Origin: Bradyrhizobium lablabi | GTDB taxonomy: Bacteria; Pseudomonadota; Alphaproteobacteria; Rhizobiales; Xanthobacteraceae | DNA length: 64,000 bases | Direction: 5' to 3' | NCBI RefSeq assembly: GCF_900141755.1 | Contig: NZ_LT670844.1 | Span: 3,162,001 to 3,226,000, forward strand | Part shown: positions 1-8,481 of the stretch, piece by piece | Layout of the letters: each line of letters starts with the position of its first letter | How positions within the stretch are numbered: the stretch's first letter is position 1 | Notes under the pieces: model-generated | The model's database searches: none | Seen by the model: the letters and a program-made list of their open reading frames with translations, nothing else | Told to the model about the DNA's origin: nothing | Position numbers and translations under genes: made by a program

Positions 1-391
1 GACGATGGTCAATCACCCACCGCAGAACAGAACCTTGAAATGCCATTGAGCCAAAAGCGCCAAGCAAGAAGGCGATAACGGGAGTTGTATCGAAGCTTCT
101 ATGAGAAAAGTAGCGGTGAAGCCCCAGGGCCGTTCCCAAACCGACGAAAAGATAAAAGATGAGAAAGGCCGACAAATCTATCAACGATAGACCACAGCGG
201 GACATGTGTTCGATTGCGATGACGCTACCGATAAGCGGAATCCCAATGAGAATAGAATTTTCGATCCGCTTTATGACCGCTGGCGTTCCCCCGAAATGAA
301 TCCCATTGAACGCTGTCGAACCGGGTTCAAAATTGATTGAGCGCTGAACGCGCCGTACTAATTTGCCCATGGTTGTTGCATTAGTGCTCAT
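1..391 (-). CDS. Acyl-CoA/fatty-acid desaturase, N-terminal part (cut by window edge)
   Basis: Reading leftward from an ATG at 391 gives an uninterrupted frame of 130 codons to the edge of the window. It has hydrophobic membrane segments around residues 48-60 and 70-90, then GLHRYFSHRSF, which contains the HRxxxxH-type first histidine box of membrane stearoyl-CoA/acyl-lipid desaturases. This is followed by FGSMAFQGSVLRWVIDHR, which in this family leads into the second histidine box (HRxHH), just beyond the edge. These enzymes are di-iron membrane oxygenases that put a cis double bond into acyl chains. The gene is divergent from the LuxR-type gene at 601, with about 210 bases between them. Start choice rests on the first ATG; ATG at codon 8 is an alternative. 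Confidence 0.8.
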   Translation of the reverse strand, partial: MSTNATTMGKLVRRVQRSINFEPGSTAFNGIHFGGTPAVIKRIENSILIGIPLIGSVIAIEHMSRCGLSLIDLSAFLIFYLFVGLGTALGLHRYFSHRSFDTTPVIAFLLGAFGSMAFQGSVLRWVIDHR

Positions 392-515
392 TCGGAAGGC
401 ATTCAATCATGACCGCTCCGGTCGGACAGCAAATAGAGCCCAGACGAGGCTAAGAAACGTTCGCAAGCCTAGACAAAAAGCCGATTGGCGGTACCTTTGA
501 CGATTGACGGTCGGT

Positions 516-543
516 GGTCCTGACCCAAATGGGTTAGGGGACC
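516..543. promoter_or_regulatory. Imperfect dyad upstream of the LuxR-type gene
   Basis: In the divergent spacer between the desaturase and the LuxR-type gene, GGTCCTGACCCA faces TGGGTTAGGGGACC around a two-base centre. The inner arms (ACCCA/TGGGT) and outer arms (GGTCC/GGACC) pair. It lies about 58 bases before the regulator's ATG, so it could be an operator for the regulator itself, for the desaturase, or for both. No binding data; the assignment is inferred from symmetry and position only. The rest of 392-600 shows no gene. Confidence 0.35.
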
Positions 544-600
544 AAAAATCGAGATATTTTTTGCCGAGTATAAGTTCTCTAGAGAGGCCGAATATTCTTT

Positions 601-1698
601 ATGGCGTCGGTGGATTTTGATCGATTGAATGCTATCAGCAGCCGCCTCGGCGAGGCAGTGATCGATCCTGGCTTATGGCCGTCTCTTATGGTGGAAATCT
701 GTCGTGCAGCTAATACGACAGGTGCCGCGCTTCTTCAAAGTGACATGCGTACCCCTGACATTCCCATGACCGGGTCAGCGCAAGAAATTTTCCAATCCTA
801 TTTCAAAAACAATCTTCATATTAATGATGTGCGGGCAGTCCGGGGTACTCCGCTGCTTTTGGCCGGTTCTCCGGTCGTTACCGATCAAGACATCTTCAAG
901 TCTGAACGAGAGATGCTGCTCGACCCTCTCTATGCAGATCTCGACAATTACGGTTTCCGCTGGTGGGCGGCGGTCGGATTCATGTCTGGCTCCGCATTGT
1001 GGGGGCTGTCACTGCAAAGGACAAAACAAGAAGGTCAATTCGAAGCCCCGGAGTTAGCCGCACTATCGCAGCTCTCGCGGCGGCTGAGCGAAACGGCGAC
1101 CTTATCGAAGGCGGTGGGAAGGCTTGTGCTTTCCGGGATGACCAACGCCTTGCATCTCGTTCGCCAGCCGGCTTTAGCGCTCGACCGGCGCGGATTCGTA
1201 ATAGATGTGAATTCAAGCGCGGATAAAGTGTTTGATGAAGAAATCAGGATAAGAAATCGAAGACTTTTTGTACTCGATCAATCCGCGAAAGCTGCGCTGA
1301 CGAACTTGATCAGTCAGCTACGGAATACGCCAGATACGGCAGCGATAGAAGCAGCACCCATTGTTGTTAGACGAAAAGCAAAGCAACCCGTCGTTATCCG
1401 TATTCTGCCAGTCGACGGAGCTGCTCGGAGTCCGTTTCTTGGTGCAAGGGCCATTCTGATTCTCGACGACTTAAGTATCAGGCAGAGAGTAGAAAAGAAC
1501 GTGGTCTTATCCGCTTTCGGACTAACGCCAACGGAAGCGCAACTTGCTATTCGAATTGCTGGAGGGCTATCGCTCGACCAAGTCGCCGAAGAGTTGAATA
1601 TGAGTCGGGAAACCTCTCGCAACCATCTGAAAGCGATTTTCGCGAAAACGGGAACACATCGTCAAGGTGAATTGGTCGCCCTGCTGTCGAGGCTCTGA
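601..1698 (+). CDS. LuxR-family transcriptional regulator
   Basis: A 365-residue protein. The last ~62 residues form a LuxR/GerE helix-turn-helix: GLTPTEAQLAIRIAGG, then LDQVAEELNMSRETSRNHLK and an IFAKTGTHRQGELV ending, the usual scanning and recognition helices. Residues ~1-290 have no receiver-domain aspartate pattern and are more like a PAS/GAF-type sensory region, as in many stand-alone alphaproteobacterial LuxR proteins. The signal is unknown. Base composition is clearly more AT-rich than most of the window (some 60-base lines are near one-third GC), as is the neighbouring desaturase, so the pair may have been acquired together. A hairpin at 1725-1750 may end its transcript. Confidence 0.85.
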   Translation: MASVDFDRLNAISSRLGEAVIDPGLWPSLMVEICRAANTTGAALLQSDMRTPDIPMTGSAQEIFQSYFKNNLHINDVRAVRGTPLLLAGSPVVTDQDIFKSEREMLLDPLYADLDNYGFRWWAAVGFMSGSALWGLSLQRTKQEGQFEAPELAALSQLSRRLSETATLSKAVGRLVLSGMTNALHLVRQPALALDRRGFVIDVNSSADKVFDEEIRIRNRRLFVLDQSAKAALTNLISQLRNTPDTAAIEAAPIVVRRKAKQPVVIRILPVDGAARSPFLGARAILILDDLSIRQRVEKNVVLSAFGLTPTEAQLAIRIAGGLSLDQVAEELNMSRETSRNHLKAIFAKTGTHRQGELVALLSRL

Positions 1699-1724
1699 TA
1701 AATGACCTCGCCGCTGAATACGAA

Positions 1725-1750
1725 GTCTTGGCGGCCGTACCCGCCAAGAC
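1725..1750 (+). terminator. Perfect 10-bp hairpin after the LuxR-type gene
   Basis: GTCTTGGCGG, a six-base loop, then CCGCCAAGAC, starting 27 bases after the stop codon. The stem is strong but no T-run follows, so it may be a weak or Rho-assisted terminator or an mRNA-end stabiliser. The rest of the spacer to 1991 shows no convincing gene. Confidence 0.45.
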
Positions 1751-1991
1751 AGGCACTTGTGTGCACGGCCCGATGACGCCCCGAGGTTCAGAAAACGGCA
1801 GTGTAACTGTCTGCTCGACATCTGGGAGGACGTCGGGGCCGGTCGAATGAAATATGTCTGGTGGTCGCCGACTTCCGAGTTGAGTCAATCGCGTCGATTT
1901 TGCCATGTCCGCGGGATGACCGGTTTGGGGGTAATATCAGAAGTGCCGACACCGGCTATGAATCGGGCTCTCGGTAAAGGTTAGTCAATCC

Positions 1992-2405
1992 CTACAAATC
2001 CACCACCACGTAATCGCTTTCCACCGACACGGCGAGGGTCTCCGCCACATAGGGCCCCTTCACCACGCTGGCGCCCGGCTCGACATTGACCGGATAGGCT
2101 TTGGCGCGGAAGCGTTTGGGGTCGCAATAGGATTGGCCGGTGCGGATGTCGAATTCCCAGCCGTGCCAGGGGCAGCGGATGATCTCGCCTAATCTTGTGT
2201 ATTCGATCTCGCCGGGATCGGAGGATTGCGCGAGCCCGATCAGCGGCCCCTCGCACAACGCAGCGCCCTGATGCGGACAGCGGTTCAGCAGACCGAAGAA
2301 CTCGCCCTTGATGTTGAACACCGCGATCGGACGCTCACCGATGGTGAGGAACTTTCGCGACCCCGGCGGCAGTTCGTCTACCGGAGCGATGACATGGCGT
2401 GTCAT
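1992..2405 (-). CDS. Rieske [2Fe-2S] ferredoxin-like protein
   Basis: A 137-residue protein that is essentially one Rieske domain. The cluster ligands are visible as C43-x-H45 in NRCPHQGAAL and C78-x2-H81 in RCPWHGWEF. There is no catalytic-domain extension, so it resembles small Rieske ferredoxins or electron-transfer subunits rather than a complete ring-hydroxylating oxygenase. It is downstream of two amidohydrolase genes on the same strand, separated from the nearer by a 46-base repeat, and probably belongs to the same catabolic unit. Its redox partner is not visible here. The ATG at 2405 gives the family's usual short N-terminus. Confidence 0.85.
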   Translation of the reverse strand: MTRHVIAPVDELPPGSRKFLTIGERPIAVFNIKGEFFGLLNRCPHQGAALCEGPLIGLAQSSDPGEIEYTRLGEIIRCPWHGWEFDIRTGQSYCDPKRFRAKAYPVNVEPGASVVKGPYVAETLAVSVESDYVVVDL

Positions 2406-2418
2406 GTTTTTCTCTGAC

Positions 2419-2464
2419 GCATGATCTTTTCGGAAAACCGGTTCCCACTTTTCCGGATCATGCT
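2419..2464. repeat. Dispersed palindromic repeat (copy 1 of a 46-base element)
   Basis: The sequence from GCATGATC to GATCATGCT, with the conserved core CGGAAAACCGGTTCCCACTT, is repeated at 51974-52019 with one mismatch. It sits directly at the 3' end of the amidohydrolase gene, sharing bases with its stop codon. It has self-complementary ends (GCATGATC/GATCATGC) and an internal AACCGGTT. Confidence 0.85.
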
Positions 2465-3572
2465 ACGAAAGCCCGTAAACCTTCCGCGCATTGCCGAGAT
2501 AAAACGCCTCGCGGTTGGTGTCGCTGACGCCGGCGGGCAGCACGCGTGACGGGTCGTCAAAATCCCAGTGCGGATAGTCGGTCGCGAACAATAATTTGTC
2601 CCAGCCGATCCAGTCGATCAATTCGAACAAATGGTCGCGCCGCTCGGGGTCCTCCATCGGCTGCGTGGTCCAATAGATGTGGTCGCGGATAATTTCCGAC
2701 GGCGGACGCTTTACGTGCGGCACTTCGCTCTTCAAACGCTGCCAGGCCTTGTCGAGCCGCCAAGCCAGCGACGGCGCCCAGCCAAAACCGGCCTCGATCA
2801 TGATCATCTTGAGTTTTGGATGTCGCTCGAACACGCCTTCCAACACAATGCTGGCCAATGCCGTCTGCTGGCACTGCGAATGGCCGACCATTTCTTCGAT
2901 GTAAAAACTCGGCCAGCCGGAGGCGGTGATCGGATTGCCGCCAAAACCGAAGGCGTGCACGCCGACCGGAAGCCCCGCTTCCTCGGCGGCTTCGTAGATC
3001 GGCCAATAGCGGCGCTGGCCCAGCGGTTCGACATTGCGGCTCAGCAGCAGCACCTGGACGAAATTCTTGTCGCCCGCGCGCTTGCGGATTTCGGCGGCGG
3101 CCGTCGGGCCATCCTCGTTCGCCACCACGATGGAGCCCTTCAGGCGAGAATCCTTAGCTGTCCATTTTTGGATCTGCCAGTCGTTGATCGCCGAGCAGAT
3201 CGCCGCCGCCAGATCGTGGTTGCGGATACCCTGCCCGGTGTTGAGCGGATTGAGCACGCCAAGCACGACATTGTTGGGATCGAGATGCTGCTTCTGCATG
3301 AACGACAGCGACGAACCCTGCGGGCCGCCTTCCGGCGGGTAGGCGTCGCGCCGCGACGCGTTGGGCTGCGCCTTCGGATAGGGCGGGCCTTCCATCATGC
3401 CCTGATAGGGATGTTTTTCGTACCTCTCGAGATGTTCGTGCCAGCGTTTTGCAAGATACGGGTACAGTTCGGTCTTGGTCGCCCGCGCGGGATGGATGTC
3501 GCAATCGGCAATCGCGGTCTTGGCGGCAACGGTTGAGGCCTGCTCCGGGCGGTCGCGGAACTGGATGTTCAT
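2463..3572 (-). CDS. Amidohydrolase family 2 (ACMSD-like TIM barrel) protein
   Basis: A 369-residue metal-dependent amidohydrolase-2 family protein. Visible features are the N-terminal metal-binding D25-x-H27 (DCDIHPA), a conserved histidine in GVHAFGFGGN near residue 205, MIEAGFGWAPSLAWRLDKAW, and the C-terminal FATDYPHWDF with the catalytic-type aspartate D332. Relatives hydrolyse or decarboxylate small cyclic or aromatic acids; the substrate here cannot be read from sequence. Its ATG overlaps the TGA of the upstream paralogue by four bases (ATGA), indicating translational coupling. The TAG stop lies at the edge of the dispersed repeat at 2419-2464. Confidence 0.85.
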   Translation of the reverse strand: MNIQFRDRPEQASTVAAKTAIADCDIHPARATKTELYPYLAKRWHEHLERYEKHPYQGMMEGPPYPKAQPNASRRDAYPPEGGPQGSSLSFMQKQHLDPNNVVLGVLNPLNTGQGIRNHDLAAAICSAINDWQIQKWTAKDSRLKGSIVVANEDGPTAAAEIRKRAGDKNFVQVLLLSRNVEPLGQRRYWPIYEAAEEAGLPVGVHAFGFGGNPITASGWPSFYIEEMVGHSQCQQTALASIVLEGVFERHPKLKMIMIEAGFGWAPSLAWRLDKAWQRLKSEVPHVKRPPSEIIRDHIYWTTQPMEDPERRDHLFELIDWIGWDKLLFATDYPHWDFDDPSRVLPAGVSDTNREAFYLGNARKVYGLS

Positions 3573-4654
3573 GGCGTCGTCTCCTTGGCCACCTGCTGCT
3601 TCAGGCGCGGATAGGTCGCGTGCGGATTATCGATCATGATCTTGCGCACGAGATCGGACGAAATTCCCTCCGGCAGCACCTCGTCGCCTTCGAACTGCCA
3701 GTGCGGATAATCGGTCGAGAATAAGAGCAATTCGTCCGACTGCATATGGTCAAACAGCCGATTTAATGTGTCGGGATCCGGCGGCGCATCGACCGGCTGC
3801 AGCGAGAAGCGGATATTGCTGCGCACAATTTCCAGCGGCGCACGATCGACCCACGGGGTTTCCATGCGGATGCCGCGCCAGAATTTATGCAGCCGCCAGA
3901 GATAGGACGGCAGCCAGGTGAAGCCGCTTTCCAGCATCACCATTTTGAGGCGAGGATGCCGCGCGAACACGCCCTCCACGATCAGGCTGGTCAACTGCGT
4001 CTGAAACGCCTGCGCCTGCGCGACATAATCCTCGATGTGATAGGAGCCCCATCCCACTGACGTCGGCGGATTGTGATAATTGCTGCCCGCGTGGATGCCG
4101 ATCGGTAACCCCAGCCGCTCGGCTGCGGCGTAAATCGGCCAGTACGCGCGTTTGCCGAGGGGGATATCACCCATCACCAGCATCAACACCTGGACGAAGC
4201 GATGATCCCGGCCGCAGCGCTCGATCTCCGCGACCGATTTTTCCACGCTCTGCACGGGAATGACGATCGAGCCGCGCAAGCGCGCGTCCTTGTCGAGCCA
4301 TTCCTTTACCAGCCAGTCGTTCAGCGCGCGGCAGAACGCGTCGGCCATATCCTCGGAAAACACCATCTGCACGCCGTACAGCGGATTGCAGATGGCGTGG
4401 CTGACGCCGAACGGGTCGAGCGCCTGCGCCTTCATGTCGTGGAGACTGGAGCCGGGCTTGCCCTGCGCCGGGCGCCAGTCCGGCCGCGCCGAGATCGGCG
4501 AATTGGTCGGATAGGATTGCGAGACCAGATCGACCATGCCCCGGGTCGTGACCTGGTCGCGCCAGTAATCGTTGAGATGGGGCAACAGGCTCGTCAAATG
4601 AGGCAGGGCCGGATGCAGATCGCAATCCACGCCGCCCGCGATCGGAGACGTCAT
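3569..4654 (-). CDS. Amidohydrolase family 2 protein, paralogue of the next gene
   Basis: A 361-residue protein. The frame stays open far upstream, but the gene should start at the ATG at 4654 (MTSPIAGGVDCDLHP), because the longer frame overlaps a well-supported opposite-strand gene and homology to the neighbour begins here. It has D12-x-H14 in DCDLHP, a histidine in IGIHAGSNYHNPP, MLESGFTWLPSYLWRLHKFW and FSTDYPHWQF with D315, in the same order as the paralogue. Two related enzymes in tandem suggest a heteromer or two consecutive steps on related substrates. It is probably the first gene of a leftward operon with the second amidohydrolase and the Rieske protein. Confidence 0.85.
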   Translation of the reverse strand: MTSPIAGGVDCDLHPALPHLTSLLPHLNDYWRDQVTTRGMVDLVSQSYPTNSPISARPDWRPAQGKPGSSLHDMKAQALDPFGVSHAICNPLYGVQMVFSEDMADAFCRALNDWLVKEWLDKDARLRGSIVIPVQSVEKSVAEIERCGRDHRFVQVLMLVMGDIPLGKRAYWPIYAAAERLGLPIGIHAGSNYHNPPTSVGWGSYHIEDYVAQAQAFQTQLTSLIVEGVFARHPRLKMVMLESGFTWLPSYLWRLHKFWRGIRMETPWVDRAPLEIVRSNIRFSLQPVDAPPDPDTLNRLFDHMQSDELLLFSTDYPHWQFEGDEVLPEGISSDLVRKIMIDNPHATYPRLKQQVAKETTP

Positions 4655-4822
4655 GACCTCTGGCTTTCCTCTTTTGCCCGTGGGGCGCCTGATCACGGCA
4701 CCTTGCAAGCCACGCCGCATTGTTTCCTGGCATTCAAGCAGGCCCGCCCGCCGCCCGCAACTGGCGCAAACGATGCATTGATATGCTAGAGAATCGGGAT
4801 TCGACCCTGGGGGAGGTTTTTC

Positions 4823-5794
4823 ATGCTTCGGATTGCAATGGCAGCGGCGGCAGCCACCCTGTGGCTTGCGGGCGCCGCCCGCGCGCAGCAACCGCCGCCG
4901 GCCGCGGCCCCGCCGCCACCGGATTTTTCCAAGGTCGAGATCAAGACCACCAATCTCGGCGACAACGTCTATATGCTGGAAGGCCAGGGCGGAAACATCA
5001 CCGTCGCGGTGGCAAAAGACGGCATCATCATGGTCGACAGCGAGTTCGCGCCGCTGCATGACAAGATCAGGGCCGCGATATCGGCGGTCTCGAACCAGCC
5101 GGTCAAATACCTCATCGACACCCATTTCCATGGCGACCACACCGGCGGCAACGAAGCCTTTGCCAAGGACGGCGCCGAGGTCATCGCCGAGGTGAATGTC
5201 AAGAAGCGCCTTGCCGCCGGGACCACCAATGGGCTGACCGGCGTCAAGACGCCGCCGGCGCCTGTGGGCGCGCTGCCGACGAAAAGCTACACCGGCGCCT
5301 TCAAGATCAGGCTCAATGGCCGCGTCGCCGATCTCACCCACATCGCCAACGCCCATACCGACGGCGACACCTATGTCTGGTTCAAGACCGCCAACGTGCT
5401 GTCGACCGGCGATACCTTCACCAATGGCCGCTATCCCAACATCGACTTCGCCAATGGCGGCAACATCAAGGGCATGATCGTGGCGACCGAGGCCTATCTC
5501 AAATTGACCAACGCCAAATCGAGAATCGTGCCGGGCCACGGCCCGATCGCCGACAAAGCGGCGTTGATCGAGTACCGCGCCATGCTGGTCACCGCGCGCG
5601 ACCGGATGGCGGCGCTGGTCAAGCAGGGCAAGAGCGAGGACGAGGTGGTGGCCGCAAAACCGTTCGCCGACCTCGACGCCAAATGGGCACCGACCGAGCT
5701 TGCGAGCAAAAACTTCATCCGTGTGGTCTATCACTCGCTCGCCGACAAGCCCGCCCGGCGGACATTCATGAAGAGACTCCTCCAAAGGATTTGA
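4823..5794 (+). CDS. Secreted metallo-beta-lactamase-fold hydrolase
   Basis: A 323-residue protein with a signal peptide (MLRIAMAAAAATLWLAGAARA, cut near AQQ) followed by a proline-rich linker, so it should be periplasmic. The MBL zinc-site motifs are in order: HFHGDHTGG (HxHxDH), AHTDGD, STGDTF and PGHGP. The layout resembles subclass-B3-like and quinoprotein-relay-associated hydrolases, but many family members are not beta-lactamases. A GGGGGAGG-rich Shine-Dalgarno precedes the ATG. It is divergent from the amidohydrolase operon (168-base spacer) and followed six bases later by the CinA-like gene. The substrate is unknown. Confidence 0.85.
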   Translation: MLRIAMAAAAATLWLAGAARAQQPPPAAAPPPPDFSKVEIKTTNLGDNVYMLEGQGGNITVAVAKDGIIMVDSEFAPLHDKIRAAISAVSNQPVKYLIDTHFHGDHTGGNEAFAKDGAEVIAEVNVKKRLAAGTTNGLTGVKTPPAPVGALPTKSYTGAFKIRLNGRVADLTHIANAHTDGDTYVWFKTANVLSTGDTFTNGRYPNIDFANGGNIKGMIVATEAYLKLTNAKSRIVPGHGPIADKAALIEYRAMLVTARDRMAALVKQGKSEDEVVAAKPFADLDAKWAPTELASKNFIRVVYHSLADKPARRTFMKRLLQRI

Positions 5795-5800
5795 AACCAG

Positions 5801-6283
5801 ATGCAAGAGCTCGTAGGGATCGCCGAGAAGATCGCCGCCAAACTGAAAGAGCGGCACGAGACCATCGCGGTCGCGGAATCCTCGACCGGTGGCCTGATTT
5901 CCGCAAGCCTGCTCGCGGTGCCCGGCGCGTCCGCTTATTTCCTCGGCGGCGCCGTGGTTTATACCCGCGATGCGCGACGGCTTTTGATGGACATCCCCGA
6001 TGACGCAATGAAGGGTCTGCGATCGTCTTCGGAGCCTTATGCGAAATTGCTCGCTAACCAAGTCCGCCAGCGCTTTTCGACCGATTGGGGCCTGTCGGAG
6101 ACCGGCGCCACCGGGCCAACCGGCAACCGCTATGGCGACGCGGCGGGACATAGCTGCATGGCGATCGCGGGCCCAGAGGCGGAAGTCATGACGCTCGAGA
6201 CCGGCAGCAGCGACCGGCTTGCGAATATGCACGCGTTCGCGGGGACGGCGTTGAATTTGCTCTTGCGGAATTTGTCGCGGTGA
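5801..6283 (+). CDS. CinA-family nicotinamide-nucleotide amidohydrolase (PncC-like)
   Basis: A 160-residue stand-alone CinA C-terminal domain. Visible motifs are VAVAESSTGGLISASLL, with the serine-rich catalytic loop, VPGASAYFLGGAVVYTRDAR, and ETGATGPTGNRYGDAAGHS. The family deamidates nicotinamide mononucleotide to nicotinate mononucleotide in NAD salvage. The protein lacks the N-terminal molybdopterin-binding-like domain of full-length CinA. The usual AESCTGG is AESSTGG here. It starts six bases after the MBL-fold gene and is likely co-transcribed. Confidence 0.8.
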   Translation: MQELVGIAEKIAAKLKERHETIAVAESSTGGLISASLLAVPGASAYFLGGAVVYTRDARRLLMDIPDDAMKGLRSSSEPYAKLLANQVRQRFSTDWGLSETGATGPTGNRYGDAAGHSCMAIAGPEAEVMTLETGSSDRLANMHAFAGTALNLLLRNLSR

Positions 6284-6323
6284 AGGTTCGACGGATAGTG
6301 CGCAACTTCGCGCCTCCACCATG

Positions 6324-6429
6324 GTCGTCATACCCCGCGCAGGCGGGGTATCCAGTACGCCGCGGCTTCTCGGTCTGATCACTTACGTCTCGGAGTACTG
6401 GATCACCCGCCTTCGCGGGTGATGACGAC
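6324..6429. repeat. Long palindromic intergenic repeat, family A copy 1
   Basis: Two outer arms (GTCGTCATACCCCGC... and ...GCGGGTGATGACGA) flank CCAGTACGCCGCGGC and CGGAGTACTGG, so the whole 106 bases can fold back on itself. The same architecture and the shared CCAGTACGCCGCGGC block occur at 13119-13204. This looks like a REP/BIME-type dispersed element. Confidence 0.8.
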
Positions 6430-7224
6430 CGAGAGTTTTTCAAACAGCCAGTTCCAGATACAGCTTCACATTCCCGCGGCGCGATGCGTCCGAGTTGTGC
6501 ATGAAACTTCCGCCCAAGAGGGCGTGGGGAATGCCGGGTGCCGATGCACCCGCAGCCGCGCGTGGTGTGTAGTAAACACGCGCGTTAGTCACCACAGGTC
6601 CACCGGAACAACCCGGCATTCCCGCACGCAGCGGTTTTAACGGTTTCCTTCGTGCTCTCCCCGGTGACCGGGCTCTTTTGCCACCGTCATCAGTGGAATC
6701 GCTTCCACCAACTTGACACCAGCGTCGGGGTGTCAGGACCACACGACTTCGCCGTCCGCCTTCGTGCCGTTCGTCAACGGCACTATCGGCGTTCACCGCA
6801 TCCCATCCCGCGTTCGTGACGACCGCGATACGCCCCTCGAGTGGGACGAGACGGGGTGAGTTTTAAAAGTGATTTGGGTCAGATGGGAATGGATTTATTT
6901 TTGCGAATGGGACTGGACGACCCAAATCACGTTGATCCGGTTCAACAAATTAGCGCCGCGGCGCAAGGCGCTACGACGCTCTTGATTTGCCCGTCGGGCA
7001 AATCAGTAACGGACTACGACTGTTTCGTCATTGCGGCTTGCGATGGATTTCGCGCAGCGCTCAACCCATCCTTGCTGCTCTTTCTGTCGACGCAGCGCGC
7101 GTCGACCGTGCATGCGCGCGCTCAACACCGCGGCGTCATCCGTCACCGCATAGCCAACCAAGAGCGCACCCCATGCGTGGGATGCGCTCCTGGGCGCCCT
7201 TCCCGGCCCGGTCAATCCTTGGCT
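6430..7224. other. Gene-poor, dyad-rich spacer
   Basis: About 800 bases with no convincing gene but several strong dyads: GGGAATGCCGGGT (6527-6539) faces ACCCGGCATTCCC (6613-6625) around an inner GCGCGTG/CACGCGC hairpin; GTGATTTGGGTC (6869-6880) faces GACCCAAATCAC (6919-6930); and GATTTGCCC-GTC-GGGCAAATC (6984-7004) is a perfect hairpin. Short open frames cross it on both strands, but they have no clear ribosome site and contain these dyads. It may be a dispersed element or encode a structured RNA. This cannot be decided without genome comparison. Confidence 0.5.
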
Positions 7225-8325
7225 TCAGACCTCTCGCCGCGCCTCATCGGCCTCGTTCGCCAGCTGATGCAACAGCGTGAAGAATCCCGGCGATTGCCCG
7301 ATGAACAAGCCATCCGCTGACAAAGCCCGCACGGCCCCCATGGCGGCTCCCTTCGTCTCGGTTGGGCGAATGATCGAGCACGGCGGGAACCTGCGGTTCA
7401 GAAAAATGGTGGGCTCCGGCATGATCAGGTTCGCCTGCAGGTCCTCGCTGATGCCGGCGACGCCCAGGTTCGGAAACGTAAGCCCATTGGTCGGATCCGT
7501 GATCGGCTTCGCGTTGCCCGCCTTGTCGTGCCAGACTTGGAAGTGCATGGTCTCGGTCGGCCCGATGCTGAGCAGGATGCGCAGCACTTCCACGTTGGAG
7601 ACGCGCTGCGCCAGCGATGGATACAGGCTGCTGCCGCCCTGCTCGATCGTTCCGAAATGGAATGCCGCCGTGTTGGCGATTGCCTGGATGTGGTTCGTTG
7701 GCTGCAGGTCGGCATCGCTCCGCGGGATGGCCGGAAACTGACCATTGCTCAGGCCGGGAACGGCTTGCGCGAAGGTATCGCCGAAATCAGGATTGAGAGT
7801 GCTGCTACGGTAGCGCGTCCACCAGGACGTATCGATCGTGAGCAGCATCAGGTTGGTCAGGCGCCCGATCTGCTGGGCCCCGGTCGCCCGGCTGCTCGGC
7901 AAGGTGCGGAACTTGTCGAGATTGACCGGAGCGGCGTTCTTTGACTCCAGATAGGCATTGAGGAACGTGAAGTGGCTGAACTCATCGTCCGTATTGTCGT
8001 GAATGTATTGTGACATGTCATTGTCGATATTATTAAGGGCCCCCTGGTAAAGAGAACTCCCAGAGCCGCCGGGAACCTCGGCGTCCGGGATTCCGCCGAG
8101 CTCGTTGTATTGCTGCCACAGATCGGTTTCGATGATTTCAAGCGCGCAGAGGAAGCGGAGGATAGCGATATCTCCCTCTGTAAGTTCCGTATCGCGGGCA
8201 AAGCTTCTTGAAGGCAACGCGTTGGTCAACAGACCGGCGCCGATGAGTCCCGGTCCCACCAGTCCAGCTCGCAGAATGGAACGTCGGCTGGCGGACTTTG
8301 CGAATGCATTTGCTTGCTGCTGCAT
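7225..8325 (-). CDS. Tat-exported ferritin-like domain protein
   Basis: A 366-residue protein. The ATG at 8325 was chosen because AGGAG lies seven bases upstream; the frame stays open to 8403. The N-terminus has a Tat-like SRRSILRAGL followed by a hydrophobic stretch and a PSRSFA cleavage region, suggesting periplasmic delivery. Residues after ~50 show the ferritin-like di-iron pattern: E in ALEIIETDLW, ExxH in DDEFSHF, E in HFGTIEQGG and ExxH in GPTETMHF. Proteins of this kind are common in soil bacteria, mostly without a known role. It is an isolated gene between two repeat-rich spacers. Confidence 0.8.
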   Translation of the reverse strand: MQQQANAFAKSASRRSILRAGLVGPGLIGAGLLTNALPSRSFARDTELTEGDIAILRFLCALEIIETDLWQQYNELGGIPDAEVPGGSGSSLYQGALNNIDNDMSQYIHDNTDDEFSHFTFLNAYLESKNAAPVNLDKFRTLPSSRATGAQQIGRLTNLMLLTIDTSWWTRYRSSTLNPDFGDTFAQAVPGLSNGQFPAIPRSDADLQPTNHIQAIANTAAFHFGTIEQGGSSLYPSLAQRVSNVEVLRILLSIGPTETMHFQVWHDKAGNAKPITDPTNGLTFPNLGVAGISEDLQANLIMPEPTIFLNRRFPPCSIIRPTETKGAAMGAVRALSADGLFIGQSPGFFTLLHQLANEADEARREV

Positions 8326-8481
8326 GATCTGCTCCTGCTGATGATATCGAGCGAGCCTCGACCTCAACAGAAACACCGCTCTACCATAGGTTATGTCACT
8401 CACAATCCCGTGACGCTAATAGTCATCAAGCTGAAATCTGCTTTGCATAGTTTGGTGCGATAACTAGCGCCTGCGGTTATC

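Noticed and set aside
4823..5794. Calling the MBL-fold protein an antibiotic beta-lactamase.
   Set aside because: The zinc motifs are shared by many unrelated hydrolases of the fold, so resistance cannot be inferred.
3569..6382. A 937-residue leftward frame.
   Set aside because: Only the part from the ATG at 4654 resembles amidohydrolases; the rest is antisense to the MBL-fold and CinA-like genes.
6440..6796. A 118-residue leftward frame.
   Set aside because: It spans the inverted repeats of the structured spacer, has no ribosome site, and its sequence follows the dyads; more likely a repeat-derived frame than a gene.
6841..7320. A 159-residue rightward frame starting at GTG.
   Set aside because: It covers two strong dyads and runs into the 3' end of the ferritin-like gene on the other strand; no domain recognised.
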